This document shows, piece after piece, positions 31,959 through 40,137 of a stretch of 43,803 nucleotides of DNA. Positions within the stretch are counted from its first letter, which is position 1; the number at the start of each line of letters is the position of its first letter. Made by a program: the position numbers and the translations under genes. Source of the stretch: JALYQB01 sp035640155 (lineage in GTDB: Bacteria; Actinomycetota; Actinomycetes; Mycobacteriales; Pseudonocardiaceae). The DNA lies in NCBI GenBank assembly GCA_035640155.1, contig DASQWR010000211.1, positions 1 to 43,803 of the forward strand, in the 5' to 3' direction. A model generated the notes under the pieces. That model was not told the DNA's origin, did not search any database, and saw nothing but the letters and a program-made list of their open reading frames with translations.

Positions 31959-32345
31959 GCGGACGGCGGCGGCCACGTCGGCTGGGGTGACCGATCCGAA
32001 CAGCTTTCCGCCGCTCGGCGCCGTCGGTTGGGTCGCCGTCAGTTGGGTTGCCGTCTGCTGGGCACCCTTCTTCTGGGCGCCCTTCTTCTGGCCGGCCCTG
32101 GCCGTCAAGACCACCGTGCCGAGCCCGGTCAGTGACGCTGCCACCTCCCGGGCGTGGGCGAGATCCCGAATCTGGCGCGTCTCCTGGGCGCGGCGGATAG
32201 ACGCGACCTGCTTCTCGGCACCGCGGGTGGCCACGATGGCCATGCCGTGGGGGACCAGATAGTTGCGGCCGTAGCCGTCCTTCACCTCGACCAGGTCGCC
32301 CGGGCCACCGAGATTCGGCACGTCGGCGGTGAGAATGATCTTCAC
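31818..32345 (-). CDS. rplI: 50S ribosomal protein L9 with repeat insertion
   Basis: L9 binds 23S rRNA at the base of the L1 stalk and helps keep the reading frame. The 175-residue protein has the N-terminal domain (MKIILTADVPNLGGPGDLVEVKDGYGRNYLVP), the central helix, and the C-terminal domain (GKLFGSVTPADVAAAV). It is longer than the usual 148-152 residues because of an insertion at residues 85-109, made of five imperfect 5-residue units (GQKKG, AQKKG, AQQTA, TQLTA, TQPTA). The insertion lies in the loop before the GKLFGSVT strand. It is in the rpsF-ssb-rpsR-rplI order known from mycobacteria. Confidence 0.96.
   Translation of the reverse strand: MKIILTADVPNLGGPGDLVEVKDGYGRNYLVPHGMAIVATRGAEKQVASIRRAQETRQIRDLAHAREVAASLTGLGTVVLTARAGQKKGAQKKGAQQTATQLTATQPTAPSGGKLFGSVTPADVAAAVRSAGGPVLDRRTVDIGAPIKSTGTYDVTVRLHPEVSVTVPVEVQPAG
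32020..32094. repeat. Five-unit 15-bp tandem repeat inside rplI
   Basis: The units are imperfect: three of the type GCCGTCGGTTGGGTC (32020-32064) and two of the type CCCTTCTTCTGGGCG (32065-32094). They encode the 5-residue repeat in L9 on the minus strand and stay in frame. Confidence 0.85.
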
Positions 32346-32365
32346 GTGACGACTCCTCTCCGGTT

Positions 32366-32602
32366 TCAGCGGGCGGTCGAGGTGTAGGGCAGCAGGGCTA
32401 CCTCGCGGGAGTTCTTGACCGCGATGGCGATGTCTCGCTGGTGCTGGCTGCAGTTTCCGGTCACCCGGCGAGCACGGATCTTGCCGCGGTCGGAGATGTA
32501 CTTCCGCAGCAGCCCGGTGTCCTTGTAGTCGATCGCGAGGTCCTTGTCCTTGCAGAAGATGCAGATCTTCTTCTTTGGCTTTCGGATGGGCGGCTTGGCC
32601 AT
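32366..32602 (-). CDS. rpsR: 30S ribosomal protein S18
   Basis: The 78-residue protein (MAKPPIRKPKKKICIFCKDK, then GLLRKYISDRGKIRARRVTG) is a typical S18, which pairs with S6 on the 30S platform. It is the zinc-binding C+ form: CIFC near the N-terminus with CSQH later give C-x2-C and C/H ligands. ATG 32602 follows a GGAG-like site. It lies 20 bases before rplI and 64 bases after ssb in the ribosomal operon. The C+ form is often replaced by a zinc-free paralogue under zinc limitation; no such paralogue is in this window. Confidence 0.96.
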   Translation of the reverse strand: MAKPPIRKPKKKICIFCKDKDLAIDYKDTGLLRKYISDRGKIRARRVTGNCSQHQRDIAIAVKNSREVALLPYTSTAR

Positions 32603-32666
32603 GAGTGGGAACTCCTGAGTGGTTCGTGCGAGCGAGGTGGTGGAACGGGCCACCTGCACCCAGTGG

Positions 32667-33176
32667 TCAGAACGGAGGCTCGTCGTCGTGGCCACCGGAG
32701 CTGGCGGGTGCGCCGTTGCCGACCGAGGGTGCGGAGCTCCACGGATCGTCCGAAGCGGACCCAGAAGAGCCAGCGGAGCCATAGCCTCCACTGCCCGATG
32801 CGCCGCCCTGACGGCTGACCTTGTTGACCTTGGCGGTGGCGTAGCGCAGTGACGGGCCGACCTCGTCGACCTCCATCTCGACCACCGTGCGCTTCTCGCC
32901 CTCGCGGGTCTCGAAGGAGCGCTGCCGCAGCCGGCCCTGAACGACCACCCGCATGCCGCGGGTGAGCGACTCGGCAGCGTTCTCGGCGGCCTGCCGCCAG
33001 ATGTTGCAGCGCAGGAACAGGGCATCTCCGTCCTTCCACTCGCCGCTCTGGCGGTCGAGGGTGCGCGGGGTGGACGCCACCGTGAAGTTGGCGACGGCCG
33101 CGCCGGACGCGGTGAAGCGCAGCTCGGGGTCGGCGGTGAGGTTGCCGACCACCGTGATCACGGTCTCGCCCGCCAT
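32667..33176 (-). CDS. ssb: Single-stranded DNA-binding protein
   Basis: The 169-residue SSB has an N-terminal OB fold (MAGETVITVVGNLTADPELR, then FLRCNIWRQAAENAAESLTRG) and a Gly/Ser-rich disordered linker. The C-terminal tip DDEPPF recruits partners such as DNA polymerase III chi and repair proteins. ATG 33176 shares one base with the rpsF stop (TGATG), showing translational coupling. It is the chromosomal ssb of the rpsF-ssb-rpsR cluster. Confidence 0.97.
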   Translation of the reverse strand: MAGETVITVVGNLTADPELRFTASGAAVANFTVASTPRTLDRQSGEWKDGDALFLRCNIWRQAAENAAESLTRGMRVVVQGRLRQRSFETREGEKRTVVEMEVDEVGPSLRYATAKVNKVSRQGGASGSGGYGSAGSSGSASDDPWSSAPSVGNGAPASSGGHDDEPPF

Positions 33177-33490
33177 CAGGCAGCGCCCCGCCGCGCCGCG
33201 GTCTTCGGCTCGCGCCGCAGCACCTTGGTCCGCAGCACCGACTCGTTGAGCGAGAGCTGGCGATCCAGCTCGGCCACGGTGTCCGGCTCGCAGGTCACGT
33301 CGACCACCGCGTAGATGCCGTCGGTGTGCTTGGCGATCTCGAACGACAGCCGGCGCTTGCCCCAGACCTCGACCTTCTCGACCGAACCGCCCTGCGCGGT
33401 GACGACACCGAGCAGGCCGTCCAGCGAGGGGGCCACGGTGCGCTCGTCGAGCTGCGGGTTGAGGATGACCATCATCTCGTAATGACGCAT
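33176..33490 (-). CDS. rpsF: 30S ribosomal protein S6
   Basis: The 104-residue protein (MRHYEMMVILNPQLDERTVA, then VEKVEVWGKRRLSFEIAKHT and DGIYAVVDV) is a normal S6, which dimerises with S18. ATG 33490 has AGGAGGTG 9 bases upstream, and is first in the operon rpsF-ssb-rpsR-rplI. The open frame starts three residues earlier but the S6 start is conserved at MRHYE. Confidence 0.97.
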   Translation of the reverse strand: MRHYEMMVILNPQLDERTVAPSLDGLLGVVTAQGGSVEKVEVWGKRRLSFEIAKHTDGIYAVVDVTCEPDTVAELDRQLSLNESVLRTKVLRREPKTAARRGAA

Positions 33491-33523
33491 GAAGACCACT
33501 CACCTCCTGTGGACTGGAATCGG

Positions 33524-33540
33524 CCGCGGGCTCTCCGCGG
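33524..33540 (-). promoter_or_regulatory. Hairpin in the rpsF leader
   Basis: CCGCGG occurs twice, at 33524-33529 and 33535-33540, separated by 5 bases, and can form a small stem about 34 bases before the rpsF start. A leader element bound by the S6:S18 pair is known in many bacteria. Whether this stem is one is unproven. Confidence 0.25.
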
Positions 33541-33610
33541 CAGGAGGGGCCTCGTCGTCACGCCGGGATTCGACAACCGCCCGCGCGACGATCGGACGAG
33601 GATACCAAGC

Positions 33611-33643
33611 AGCGGACCCCGCGTGGTGCTCGCGGGGTCCGCT
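33611..33643 (-). terminator. Terminator hairpin downstream of the surface-protein gene
   Basis: AGCGGACCCCGC (33611-33622) and GCGGGGTCCGCT (33632-33643) form a perfect 12-bp stem with a 9-base loop, 22 bases after the minus-strand gene at 33665-34489 and before the rpsF leader. There is no strong T tract, as usual in high-GC genomes. Confidence 0.65.
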
Positions 33644-33664
33644 GGTCGTTCGGGAAGGGACAGA

Positions 33665-34489
33665 TCAGGCCCGTCGGGTCGCTCCGTGCACCCAGCTGCG
33701 CACCAGCGCCGCGGCGACGGCGGAGAGCGCCAGCACCGCAGCGAGCACCGGCAGCGCCACCCGATCGGTGCCTTGCGTCGGAAGCGCCTGCGCCCGGCCC
33801 GCCGCGGCGACGTCCTGGGCGGCGCCGGCAGCCTCCTCGGCACCGAGGATGCCGAAGGAGGGGGAGCTGCCGAACAGGTCCGGTGAGGACGATATGGAGC
33901 CGAATGCGCTCGGGCTGGCGGAGAAGAGCCGCGAGTAGTCGTAGAACGACATCTGCCCGAAGTCGGAGCCGAGTTGCGGGACGAAGCCTGCCGCCAGGAC
34001 AGGTCCGAAGGGCTGCACTGCGGCAGGCGCGGCTGCGGGTGCGGCGGGCGCGGCGATCGCGGCGGTCTCCGGATCGGGCACGGCGTCCGACTGCGGTCGC
34101 TGCACCGTGGCGGGCGCGGGCGCGGCGGGCGCGGGTCCGACCGGGAGACCCACCGCATCGCCGACCGGCGCCACGACCTCCTGCACCGGCGCGGTGACGG
34201 GTTCCACCGCCTTGACCGCGGTGGCCGTCACCCTGCAGACGCCTCCGAGCAGCGGCGCCCTCGCGGCGCTCAGCACCGCTGATCCAGAGGCCGGCACCTG
34301 GCCGATCGTGACCAACTCGGCGCCCGCCAGGCGAACGGCAACAGGGGTCCCCGCAGCGCCCTGTACGCTTCCTCCGCACGGTGCAATCAGCGGGGCGGCG
34401 ATGGCGGTGCCGGCTCCGAAGGATGCGCTTGCGCCGAACAGCAACGCGGCAACGCCGGTGACCACGGTCGCCCTACCTCTGTCAGTCAT
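33665..34489 (-). CDS. Hypothetical exported Ala/Pro-rich protein with C-terminal membrane anchor
   Basis: The 274-residue protein has an N-terminal signal sequence (VVTGVAALLFGASASFGAGT, AIAAPL cleavage region), a long Pro/Ala/Val-rich middle and a Phe/Ser-rich segment. Its end resembles a cell-wall anchor: LPTQGTDR, then a hydrophobic span (VALPVLAAVLALSAVAAALV) and a short basic tail (RSWVHGATRRA). The LPTQG is close to, but not the same as, the LPxTG sorting motif. No sortase gene is in the window. Two Cys at residues 38 and 85 could form a disulfide. Function unknown. Confidence 0.6.
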   Translation of the reverse strand: MTDRGRATVVTGVAALLFGASASFGAGTAIAAPLIAPCGGSVQGAAGTPVAVRLAGAELVTIGQVPASGSAVLSAARAPLLGGVCRVTATAVKAVEPVTAPVQEVVAPVGDAVGLPVGPAPAAPAPATVQRPQSDAVPDPETAAIAAPAAPAAAPAAVQPFGPVLAAGFVPQLGSDFGQMSFYDYSRLFSASPSAFGSISSSPDLFGSSPSFGILGAEEAAGAAQDVAAAGRAQALPTQGTDRVALPVLAAVLALSAVAAALVRSWVHGATRRA

Positions 34490-34576
34490 TGGGCCTCCAG
34501 TCTCATTACCACGAGCTGCACTTGGTCGTGACGACGGTACGTCAAACTGGTTGAGCCCGATAGTCTCCGCAGGTCC

Positions 34577-36172
34577 TTACTTCGAGTGGTCCGCAGTACC
34601 ATCAAGTCGCCCCTTCGATCGCTCGACGCTCCGGTCCGCAGCACGACGACGTCCGGGGCGCAGCACCACGACGTCCGGGGCGCCGTCGAGCACGCCGCCG
34701 TGCGGGTCGGCGAGGTCCGACGACCTGGCACCCGACGGCCCGGCACGCACCACGTCGCGGTCCGGCCGCCAGATCTCGCGCAGCACCAGCACGCAGAGCC
34801 CGACCACCACCGCGTCGCGCACCAGCGCCGCGCCGAGGAACCACTGCACCGGCAGCCCGTCGCGTTCGGTTCCGAGGAAGAAGGCCATCGCCGGTATCCA
34901 GACCAGCGCGTCCAGCACCATCCAGGCCAGCAACAGCCGCCACCGAGGCAGCGCGAGCACCGCGAGTGGCACCAGCCACAGCGAGTACTGCGGGCTCCAC
35001 ACCTTGTTGACGAGCAGGAACGCGCACACCACCAGGAAGCACAGCTGCGCCAGCCGTGGGCGGGTAGGTGCCGCGAGCGCCACCCACGCGACGGCGGCGC
35101 AGGCCGAGCCGAACAGCAGCAGGGTGACGACGTTGAGCACGACGGGCGCCTCGCCGGGGCCGAGCGCCCCGTCGAAGCCCGGCCAGCCGGTGAACGTGGC
35201 GAGGATGTTGTAGATCGATTCCGGGTTGGCCGGGCGATCCCGGTTGAGCCGGAAGAACTCCCACCACCCGGCGGGAAGGAGCAACGCGATCGGGGCGTTC
35301 ACCGCAGCCCAGGTGAGCACTGCGGCTGCGGTGGTGTGCAACCCGTCACGCAACCGCCCGGCGCGCAGGCACAGCACGAGGAGCGGCCCGAGCAGGAACA
35401 GCGGGTAGAGCTTCGCGGCGCCGCCGACACCGAACAGCACCCCGGCCAGCACCGGACGTCGGCGGGCCCAGGCGAGCAGGCCCGTGGTGGCTGCGGCGGT
35501 GGCCAGCGCGTCGTAGTTGGTGAACGCGTGCACCAGCACCAGGGGGGACAGTGCCGCGAGTGCGGCGTCCCACGGCCGTCCCCGGCACAGCAGCACCAGT
35601 GCCCACACCGTCACCAACCAGGCCAGCGCAAGCCACCATGCCGTGACGTCGAAGTACACGACGACGGCCAGCGAGCCCGGCAGCCACTCGACAGCTGTCC
35701 AGGCCTGTGCGATCTGGGCGTTGACCCACTGGAAGAGCCCGGTGATCACCGGGTACTCCATGTACCGCACCTGTTCGTCGGGCGCGCCCGGGTTCTCGAC
35801 CCACGACGTCGCATAGGGGAAGCCGGCCAGCCCCGGGCGGTCCAGCTGCTCGGCGGTGTACAGCGGCACGGTGTCGGAGTAGCAGGCCGCCTTGTACTGG
35901 CGGGCGTCTCGCCAGTCGAGCTGCTGCGCGCCGGTTTCGTCGGTGTAGGTCTGCAGGCACGGTGACTTGGCCAGCCAGGATGCGGCCAAGGTCAGCGTGG
36001 CGAACAGCAGCACCACGCGCAGCGGTGTCCAGAACCAGTGCCGGCCGACCACCGCGTGCCGGCCCAGCGGGCCCCCGACGACCGCACTGGCCTGCCGGGC
36101 CAGCGGTTCGGCCCAGGACGGAACCACCCGGTCCGACGCAGACACCGACTGGTGCACTGTCGCGTCGGCCAC
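34577..36172 (-). CDS. GT87/DUF2029 family polytopic glycosyltransferase (Rv0051-like)
   Basis: The 531-residue membrane protein has about 10-12 spans and the layout of the DUF2029/GT87 polyprenol-linked mannosyltransferases. Conserved features include the first loop with Asp and Cys residues (SPCLQTYTDETG) and TNYDALATAA, ARRRPVLAGVLFGVGGAAKL and NKVWSPQYSLWLVPL. These enzymes use lipid-linked sugar donors to build cell-wall glycans. It sits next to the class A PBP as in M. tuberculosis (Rv0051 beside ponA1). GTG 36172 is the first convincing start. The C-terminal 60 residues are a charged tail containing a repeated DVVVLRPG. Confidence 0.8.
   Translation of the reverse strand: MADATVHQSVSASDRVVPSWAEPLARQASAVVGGPLGRHAVVGRHWFWTPLRVVLLFATLTLAASWLAKSPCLQTYTDETGAQQLDWRDARQYKAACYSDTVPLYTAEQLDRPGLAGFPYATSWVENPGAPDEQVRYMEYPVITGLFQWVNAQIAQAWTAVEWLPGSLAVVVYFDVTAWWLALAWLVTVWALVLLCRGRPWDAALAALSPLVLVHAFTNYDALATAAATTGLLAWARRRPVLAGVLFGVGGAAKLYPLFLLGPLLVLCLRAGRLRDGLHTTAAAVLTWAAVNAPIALLLPAGWWEFFRLNRDRPANPESIYNILATFTGWPGFDGALGPGEAPVVLNVVTLLLFGSACAAVAWVALAAPTRPRLAQLCFLVVCAFLLVNKVWSPQYSLWLVPLAVLALPRWRLLLAWMVLDALVWIPAMAFFLGTERDGLPVQWFLGAALVRDAVVVGLCVLVLREIWRPDRDVVRAGPSGARSSDLADPHGGVLDGAPDVVVLRPGRRRAADRSVERSKGRLDGTADHSK
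34639..34682. repeat. 22-bp tandem duplication in the 3' end of the glycosyltransferase gene
   Basis: CAGCACGACGACGTCCGGGG at 34639-34660 (22-bp unit) is repeated at 34661-34682 with one base changed. It lies in the coding tail, which reads DVVVLRP. Confidence 0.7.
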
Positions 36173-36198
36173 GGATCGATGTCGGTCAGCCGGCGGTG

Positions 36199-38808
36199 TC
36201 AATCCTTCGGAGAAGCGCCGGGCTCCGGGGGAGCTGGCAACTCGTCGCCGTCCCTCGGCGGCCGCCCTGGCTGCGGTTCGACCGCATCGGTCGGCTCTGG
36301 CTCCAGGTCGCCGCAGTCGAAGGGGAAGCAGTCGCCGATGAGGTCGTCGGTCTCCGTGAGCTCGGCATCGGAGCCCGGAACCGGCTCGCCGGGCGGCAGC
36401 GGCGTCTCGGTCGTCTCCGGCCCCCCGTTGTCGGCGTTCTGCGACACCATCTCGTCGGCCGCCGGGCCGGCCGCGCCACCCAGCAGCTCCACCGGCGGGA
36501 AGGTCTCCTCCTCCCGGTCCTCCAGGTAGTCGTCCATGAACCGCTGCCAAATCTGCCCCGGCAGGCCGCGGCCGAAGACGTCCTCACCGCCCGCGTTGAC
36601 GATCGCGGTGTTGGCCGGGTCGCCGACCCACACTGCGGTGGAGATCGAGGGGGTGTACCCGATCATCCACGCCGCGGCGTTGCTGCCGCTGTCACCCAGC
36701 TGGTGGGTACCGGTCTTCGCGGCCACCTCGCGGCCGCCGTCCAGCGGAGTCCCGGAGGCATCCGCCACCCCGGTGAGGGTCGCGGTGACGTTGCGGGCCA
36801 GCTGGGTGTTGCGCTGGAGGTCGGACTCGTCGAACGCCGGCTGCGGGTGGGGCCGGTGCTCATAGAGCTCGGCGCCGTCGGAGTCGACGTACTCGCGGAC
36901 GAAGAAGGGCTCGTTGCGCATTCCGTCGTTCGCGAATGTCGCGTACGCGCTGGCCATGTCGATGGTGTGCACCGGGTACTGGCCGAGCGTGATGCCCAGA
37001 CCGGGCTGCTGGTTGTCGGCCTCGACGAGTGACTTCCGGCCCTCGATCTCAGCCGGGATCCCGGCTGAGATGGCCGCGTCGCGCACCGCGTCCGCGCCCA
37101 CCTCGTCCGTGAGCTGCACGAACGTGGTGTTCACCGACTGGGTCATCGCCTCGCGCAGCGTGAGGGCGTTGAAGCTGGCGCTCTCAGAGTTCGAGTACTC
37201 GACGCCACCGACCTCCAGGGGGGAGGTCCCGTTGAACACCGCGTTGGCGCCGATGCCCTGCTCCAGGGCGGCGAGCATCGCAAAGGGTTTGAACGACGAT
37301 CCGGGGTTCCACGCGGGGCCGCCGGCGAGGTCGAAGCCCACCCCATCCTGGCCGCCGTAGTAGGCGACGACCCCGCCGCTGCGCGGGTTGATCGCCACCA
37401 ACGACGAGTGCAGGTTCTCCGGCTGGCCGTCGAGCTCGGTCAACACGGCGTCGCGGGCCGCTTCCTGGGCGCCGGCGTCGACGGTGGTGACGACCCGGCC
37501 ACCGTTGACCGCGAGCTGGTCCCGGCTGAAGCCCTGCGCCTCGAGCTCCGCGAGGGCCTTGTCGATGATGTGCGCCCGGTCGTCGCCCGGGGAGCCCGGC
37601 ACCGCCTTGTCGGGCGGGAGGGTGATCGGGAACTGGAGCGTGGCGCGCTCCGCGGCAGGCAGCCACCCCTCCGCCATCATGCCGTCGAGTACGAAGTTCC
37701 ACCGGGCCTGCGCCTGATCGAGGTTCTTCGCCGGGTCCGACCGCGACGGCGACTGGATCACCCCGGCGAGCATGGCGCCCTCCGAGACGCTGAGATCCTG
37801 CACGTCCTTGCCGAAGTACGCCTGGCTCGCGGCCTGCACGCCGTAGGCGCCGCGGCCGAAGTAGATCGTGTTGAGGTAGTCCTCCAGGATCTGGTCCTTG
37901 GAGTTCTCCTTGGTCATCTTCGCGGCGACGATCACCTCGCGGTACTTGCGCAGGTAACTGACCGCATCGTCCCCGGTCGCGACCTTCACGTACTGCTGGG
38001 TGATCGTCGAGCCGCCACCGGAGCCACCGGTCAGCTGCTTCCACGCCGCGCGGCCGATGCCGATGATGTCGAAGCCGGGGTTCGAACGGAAGCTGCGGTC
38101 CTCGGCGGCGAGCACCGCGTCCTGCACGTGCAGGGGCACCCGGTCGAGGGGCACCTCAGTGCGGTTGCCCTCCTCGGGGACGTACCGCCCGATCTCGGTC
38201 TGGCCATCGGAGTAGTACAGCGTGGTGACCTGCTTGCGCTCGGCCGACAACGCCGCCGGCGGGGGCACGTCATAGACCACCCAGCCGACGAGGAACGCCG
38301 CGATCGGAACCAGGACCCCGAGCAGGCACGCGACGAGCACGACGTGCCTGAACCGGCGCCAACCGTGCTGGCGCTGATTGCTCGCGCCGCGGTTGTTCCC
38401 GCCGCGGTTGTTCCCGCCGCCACCCTCGCTGCTTCCGCCGTGGTTCCCGACCGCGTCCACTGGAGACGGCGGGGTGCGGTCGATGGGGTCGACGTGGGTG
38501 AGCAGCTCGGGCTCGTGCTGCCGCCGCGGGTAGCCCGGACCTGGCCCCGGCGGAGCGGACCGCTGCGACGGGCCACCCGGGACCGGGAGCGGGGAGCCGG
38601 GACGCCAGCCCGGACGATGGCCACCGACCGGCGAGCCGACCGGCATGGTTGCTTCGGTCGGGTAGATCGCCTGGGGTTGCCGATCCTGGGATGGCGGAGC
38701 CGGCACCGGTCGACGGGGTGGCCGCCCGGGGCTCGGGAAGCGCTCCGGTGGGACGTCCACATCGGCCTCCCACGGCCGCCGTCCGCTCTTGCGTCCTTCG
38801 TCGCTCAC
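36199..38808 (-). CDS. ponA: Bifunctional class A penicillin-binding protein (PonA1-like)
   Basis: The 869-residue protein has a Pro/Gly-rich cytoplasmic tail of about 150 residues and one membrane span at 155-176 (FRHVVLVACLLGVLVPIAAF). The GT51 transglycosylase follows (AAEDRSFRSNPGFD, GGGSTITQQYVK, KTKENSK-type and ILEDYLNTIYFGRGAYG motifs), then the transpeptidase with SSFKPF (S504, K507), SVN (558-560) and KTG (698-700). It polymerises and cross-links peptidoglycan. It ends in a Pro/Glu-rich tail. GTG 38808 is preceded by GGGAGG; the ATG at 38823 would leave that site inside the gene. Beside DUF5318 and the GT87 gene, as ponA1 is in mycobacteria. Confidence 0.95.
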   Translation of the reverse strand: MSDEGRKSGRRPWEADVDVPPERFPSPGRPPRRPVPAPPSQDRQPQAIYPTEATMPVGSPVGGHRPGWRPGSPLPVPGGPSQRSAPPGPGPGYPRRQHEPELLTHVDPIDRTPPSPVDAVGNHGGSSEGGGGNNRGGNNRGASNQRQHGWRRFRHVVLVACLLGVLVPIAAFLVGWVVYDVPPPAALSAERKQVTTLYYSDGQTEIGRYVPEEGNRTEVPLDRVPLHVQDAVLAAEDRSFRSNPGFDIIGIGRAAWKQLTGGSGGGSTITQQYVKVATGDDAVSYLRKYREVIVAAKMTKENSKDQILEDYLNTIYFGRGAYGVQAASQAYFGKDVQDLSVSEGAMLAGVIQSPSRSDPAKNLDQAQARWNFVLDGMMAEGWLPAAERATLQFPITLPPDKAVPGSPGDDRAHIIDKALAELEAQGFSRDQLAVNGGRVVTTVDAGAQEAARDAVLTELDGQPENLHSSLVAINPRSGGVVAYYGGQDGVGFDLAGGPAWNPGSSFKPFAMLAALEQGIGANAVFNGTSPLEVGGVEYSNSESASFNALTLREAMTQSVNTTFVQLTDEVGADAVRDAAISAGIPAEIEGRKSLVEADNQQPGLGITLGQYPVHTIDMASAYATFANDGMRNEPFFVREYVDSDGAELYEHRPHPQPAFDESDLQRNTQLARNVTATLTGVADASGTPLDGGREVAAKTGTHQLGDSGSNAAAWMIGYTPSISTAVWVGDPANTAIVNAGGEDVFGRGLPGQIWQRFMDDYLEDREEETFPPVELLGGAAGPAADEMVSQNADNGGPETTETPLPPGEPVPGSDAELTETDDLIGDCFPFDCGDLEPEPTDAVEPQPGRPPRDGDELPAPPEPGASPKD
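38386..38415. repeat. 15-bp tandem repeat in ponA
   Basis: GCCGCGGTTGTTCCC occurs twice in a row (38386-38400, 38401-38415) and encodes the GGNNRGGNNRG segment of the PBP cytoplasmic tail. Confidence 0.75.
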
Positions 38809-38938
38809 GCGTTGGCCTCCCATACCGGTTCCCCGTCCCGGGGTGCTCCTCGGTACGCATGTCTCGGATGGTCAGTGTCTCGACCGGGGTCCCAAGCGGG
38901 ACAGTCGGGGCGCCGGGCGCGCCCGCCGGACACGCCGC

Positions 38939-39343
38939 TCACTCCGCCGCGGTCCTCCGGCGGGTCCCTCGGCTGCCCACACCCGGTGTCCCGAGTACGT
39001 ACGACTGCACGAGATGGTTCCAGCTGCAGGTGCGGCAGACCTCGACGACGTACACGCTGAACTCTTCGAACATGCCCGCCATCCGGGTCAGCTCCTCGCG
39101 GGTGCGGGCCGAGCCGGCGGCATGCTTGAGAGCGTCGCCATAGACCCAGGACACCAGCGTGAGGGGTTCCTTGCGGCACACCGGGCAGGTGATGGCGCTG
39201 GGTTCGCCGTGGAACCTCGCCGCCCGCAGCAGGTACGGGTTCGCGTCGCAGACCTCCATCACCCCGACACGGCCGGAGTAGACCTCGGCGAGCAACGCGC
39301 GGCGTTGCAACGCGTAGTCCACCACCTGCCGCTGGGTCCGCAC
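38939..39343 (-). CDS. DUF5318 family protein (Rv0049-like)
   Basis: The 134-residue protein starts at GTG 39343 (VRTQRQVVDYALQRRALLAE). It has the conserved VYSGRVGVMEVCDANPYLLRAA, a CPVCRKE knuckle, LTLVSWVYGD, and a second Cys pair in VCRTCSWNHLVQSYVLG. The two CxxC pairs suggest a zinc ribbon. Its role is unknown, but a homologue precedes ponA1 in M. tuberculosis. The frame is open upstream to 39517, overlapping the PadR promoter, and those residues do not resemble the family. Confidence 0.9.
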   Translation of the reverse strand: MRTQRQVVDYALQRRALLAEVYSGRVGVMEVCDANPYLLRAARFHGEPSAITCPVCRKEPLTLVSWVYGDALKHAAGSARTREELTRMAGMFEEFSVYVVEVCRTCSWNHLVQSYVLGTPGVGSRGTRRRTAAE

Positions 39344-39488
39344 GCTGACAGGGTACGCAACGGATGCGAGGGCCCGGATGCGACGTTCGGACCCGTATTG
39401 ATCACGCTCTGCCGACCTGGCCGCGTCCTCCTCGGAGCTTCGCCACATTCGCGTCGCCCAGGGTGCCCCCGTTCGTGCCACGCTGATG

Positions 39489-39501
39489 TATCGACCCGAT
39501 A
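39489..39501. promoter_or_regulatory. Inverted repeat upstream of padR, possible PadR operator
   Basis: TATCG (39489-39493) and CGATA (39497-39501) around ACC form a palindrome 40 bases before the padR start, in an AT-rich patch (GATATAGTG) that may be a -10 region. Autoregulation is common in PadR proteins; this is a candidate site only. Confidence 0.35.
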
Positions 39502-39540
39502 TAGTGGCCTCACGCATCGCTGCCGTGGAGGAGGTGTCCC

Positions 39541-40137
39541 GTGTTGGAGTTCGCCGTGCTCGGCGTGCTGCACGAGGCGCCCATGCACGGCTACGAGTTG
39601 CGCAAGCGGCTCACCGGGTTGCTCGGTGCGTTTCGCGCCTTCTCGTTCGGATCGCTGTACCCGACCTTGCGCCGGCTCCAACGCGCCGGGCTGATCGTCG
39701 AGGAGGACGACGGCAGCGACCGGTCCTGGGGGTGCCGCGGCCGGCGGGTTTACCAGCTCACCGCGGAGGGTAAGGAGCGCTTCGCGGAGCTGCTGGCCGA
39801 CGCTGGGCCGCAGGCCTGGGAGGACCACGGATTCGGGGTGCACCTGGCGTTCTTCTCCCGGACGCCGGCCGAGGTCCGGATACGGATCCTCGAGGGCCGG
39901 CGCCGGCGGGTCGAGGAACGCCGGGAGGGACTGCGTGCGGCGCTGGCCCGGGCCGGCGACCAGATCGACCGCTACACCCGGGAGCTCCACCAGATGGGCC
40001 TGGACACCAGCGAGCGTGAGGTGCGCTGGCTCAACGAGCTCATCGCGCACGAACGGGCGGACACGCCCGAGCATACCGCCACTTCTGACCATTCGGACAA
40101 CAAGGGAGAAGCCGACCATGGGCGAAGGCCGCGTTGA
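39541..40137 (+). CDS. PadR-family transcriptional regulator
   Basis: The 198-residue protein has the PadR winged helix (FAVLGVLHEAPMHGYELRKR, then FGSLYPTLRRLQRAGL and YQLTAEGKERF), followed by a C-terminal Vir-like dimerisation domain (helical, Arg/Glu-rich). GTG 39541 has GGAGGAGGT upstream. It overlaps the ino1 start by 20 bases, so the two are cotranscribed. In M. tuberculosis a PadR-like gene (Rv0047c) also lies next to ino1. It is therefore likely to influence inositol synthesis, which is inference. Confidence 0.9.
   Translation: MLEFAVLGVLHEAPMHGYELRKRLTGLLGAFRAFSFGSLYPTLRRLQRAGLIVEEDDGSDRSWGCRGRRVYQLTAEGKERFAELLADAGPQAWEDHGFGVHLAFFSRTPAEVRIRILEGRRRRVEERREGLRAALARAGDQIDRYTRELHQMGLDTSEREVRWLNELIAHERADTPEHTATSDHSDNKGEADHGRRPR

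Noticed and set aside
37408..39060. 550-codon plus-strand frame opposite ponA
   Set aside because: Antisense of a PBP with complete motifs; no recognisable domain.
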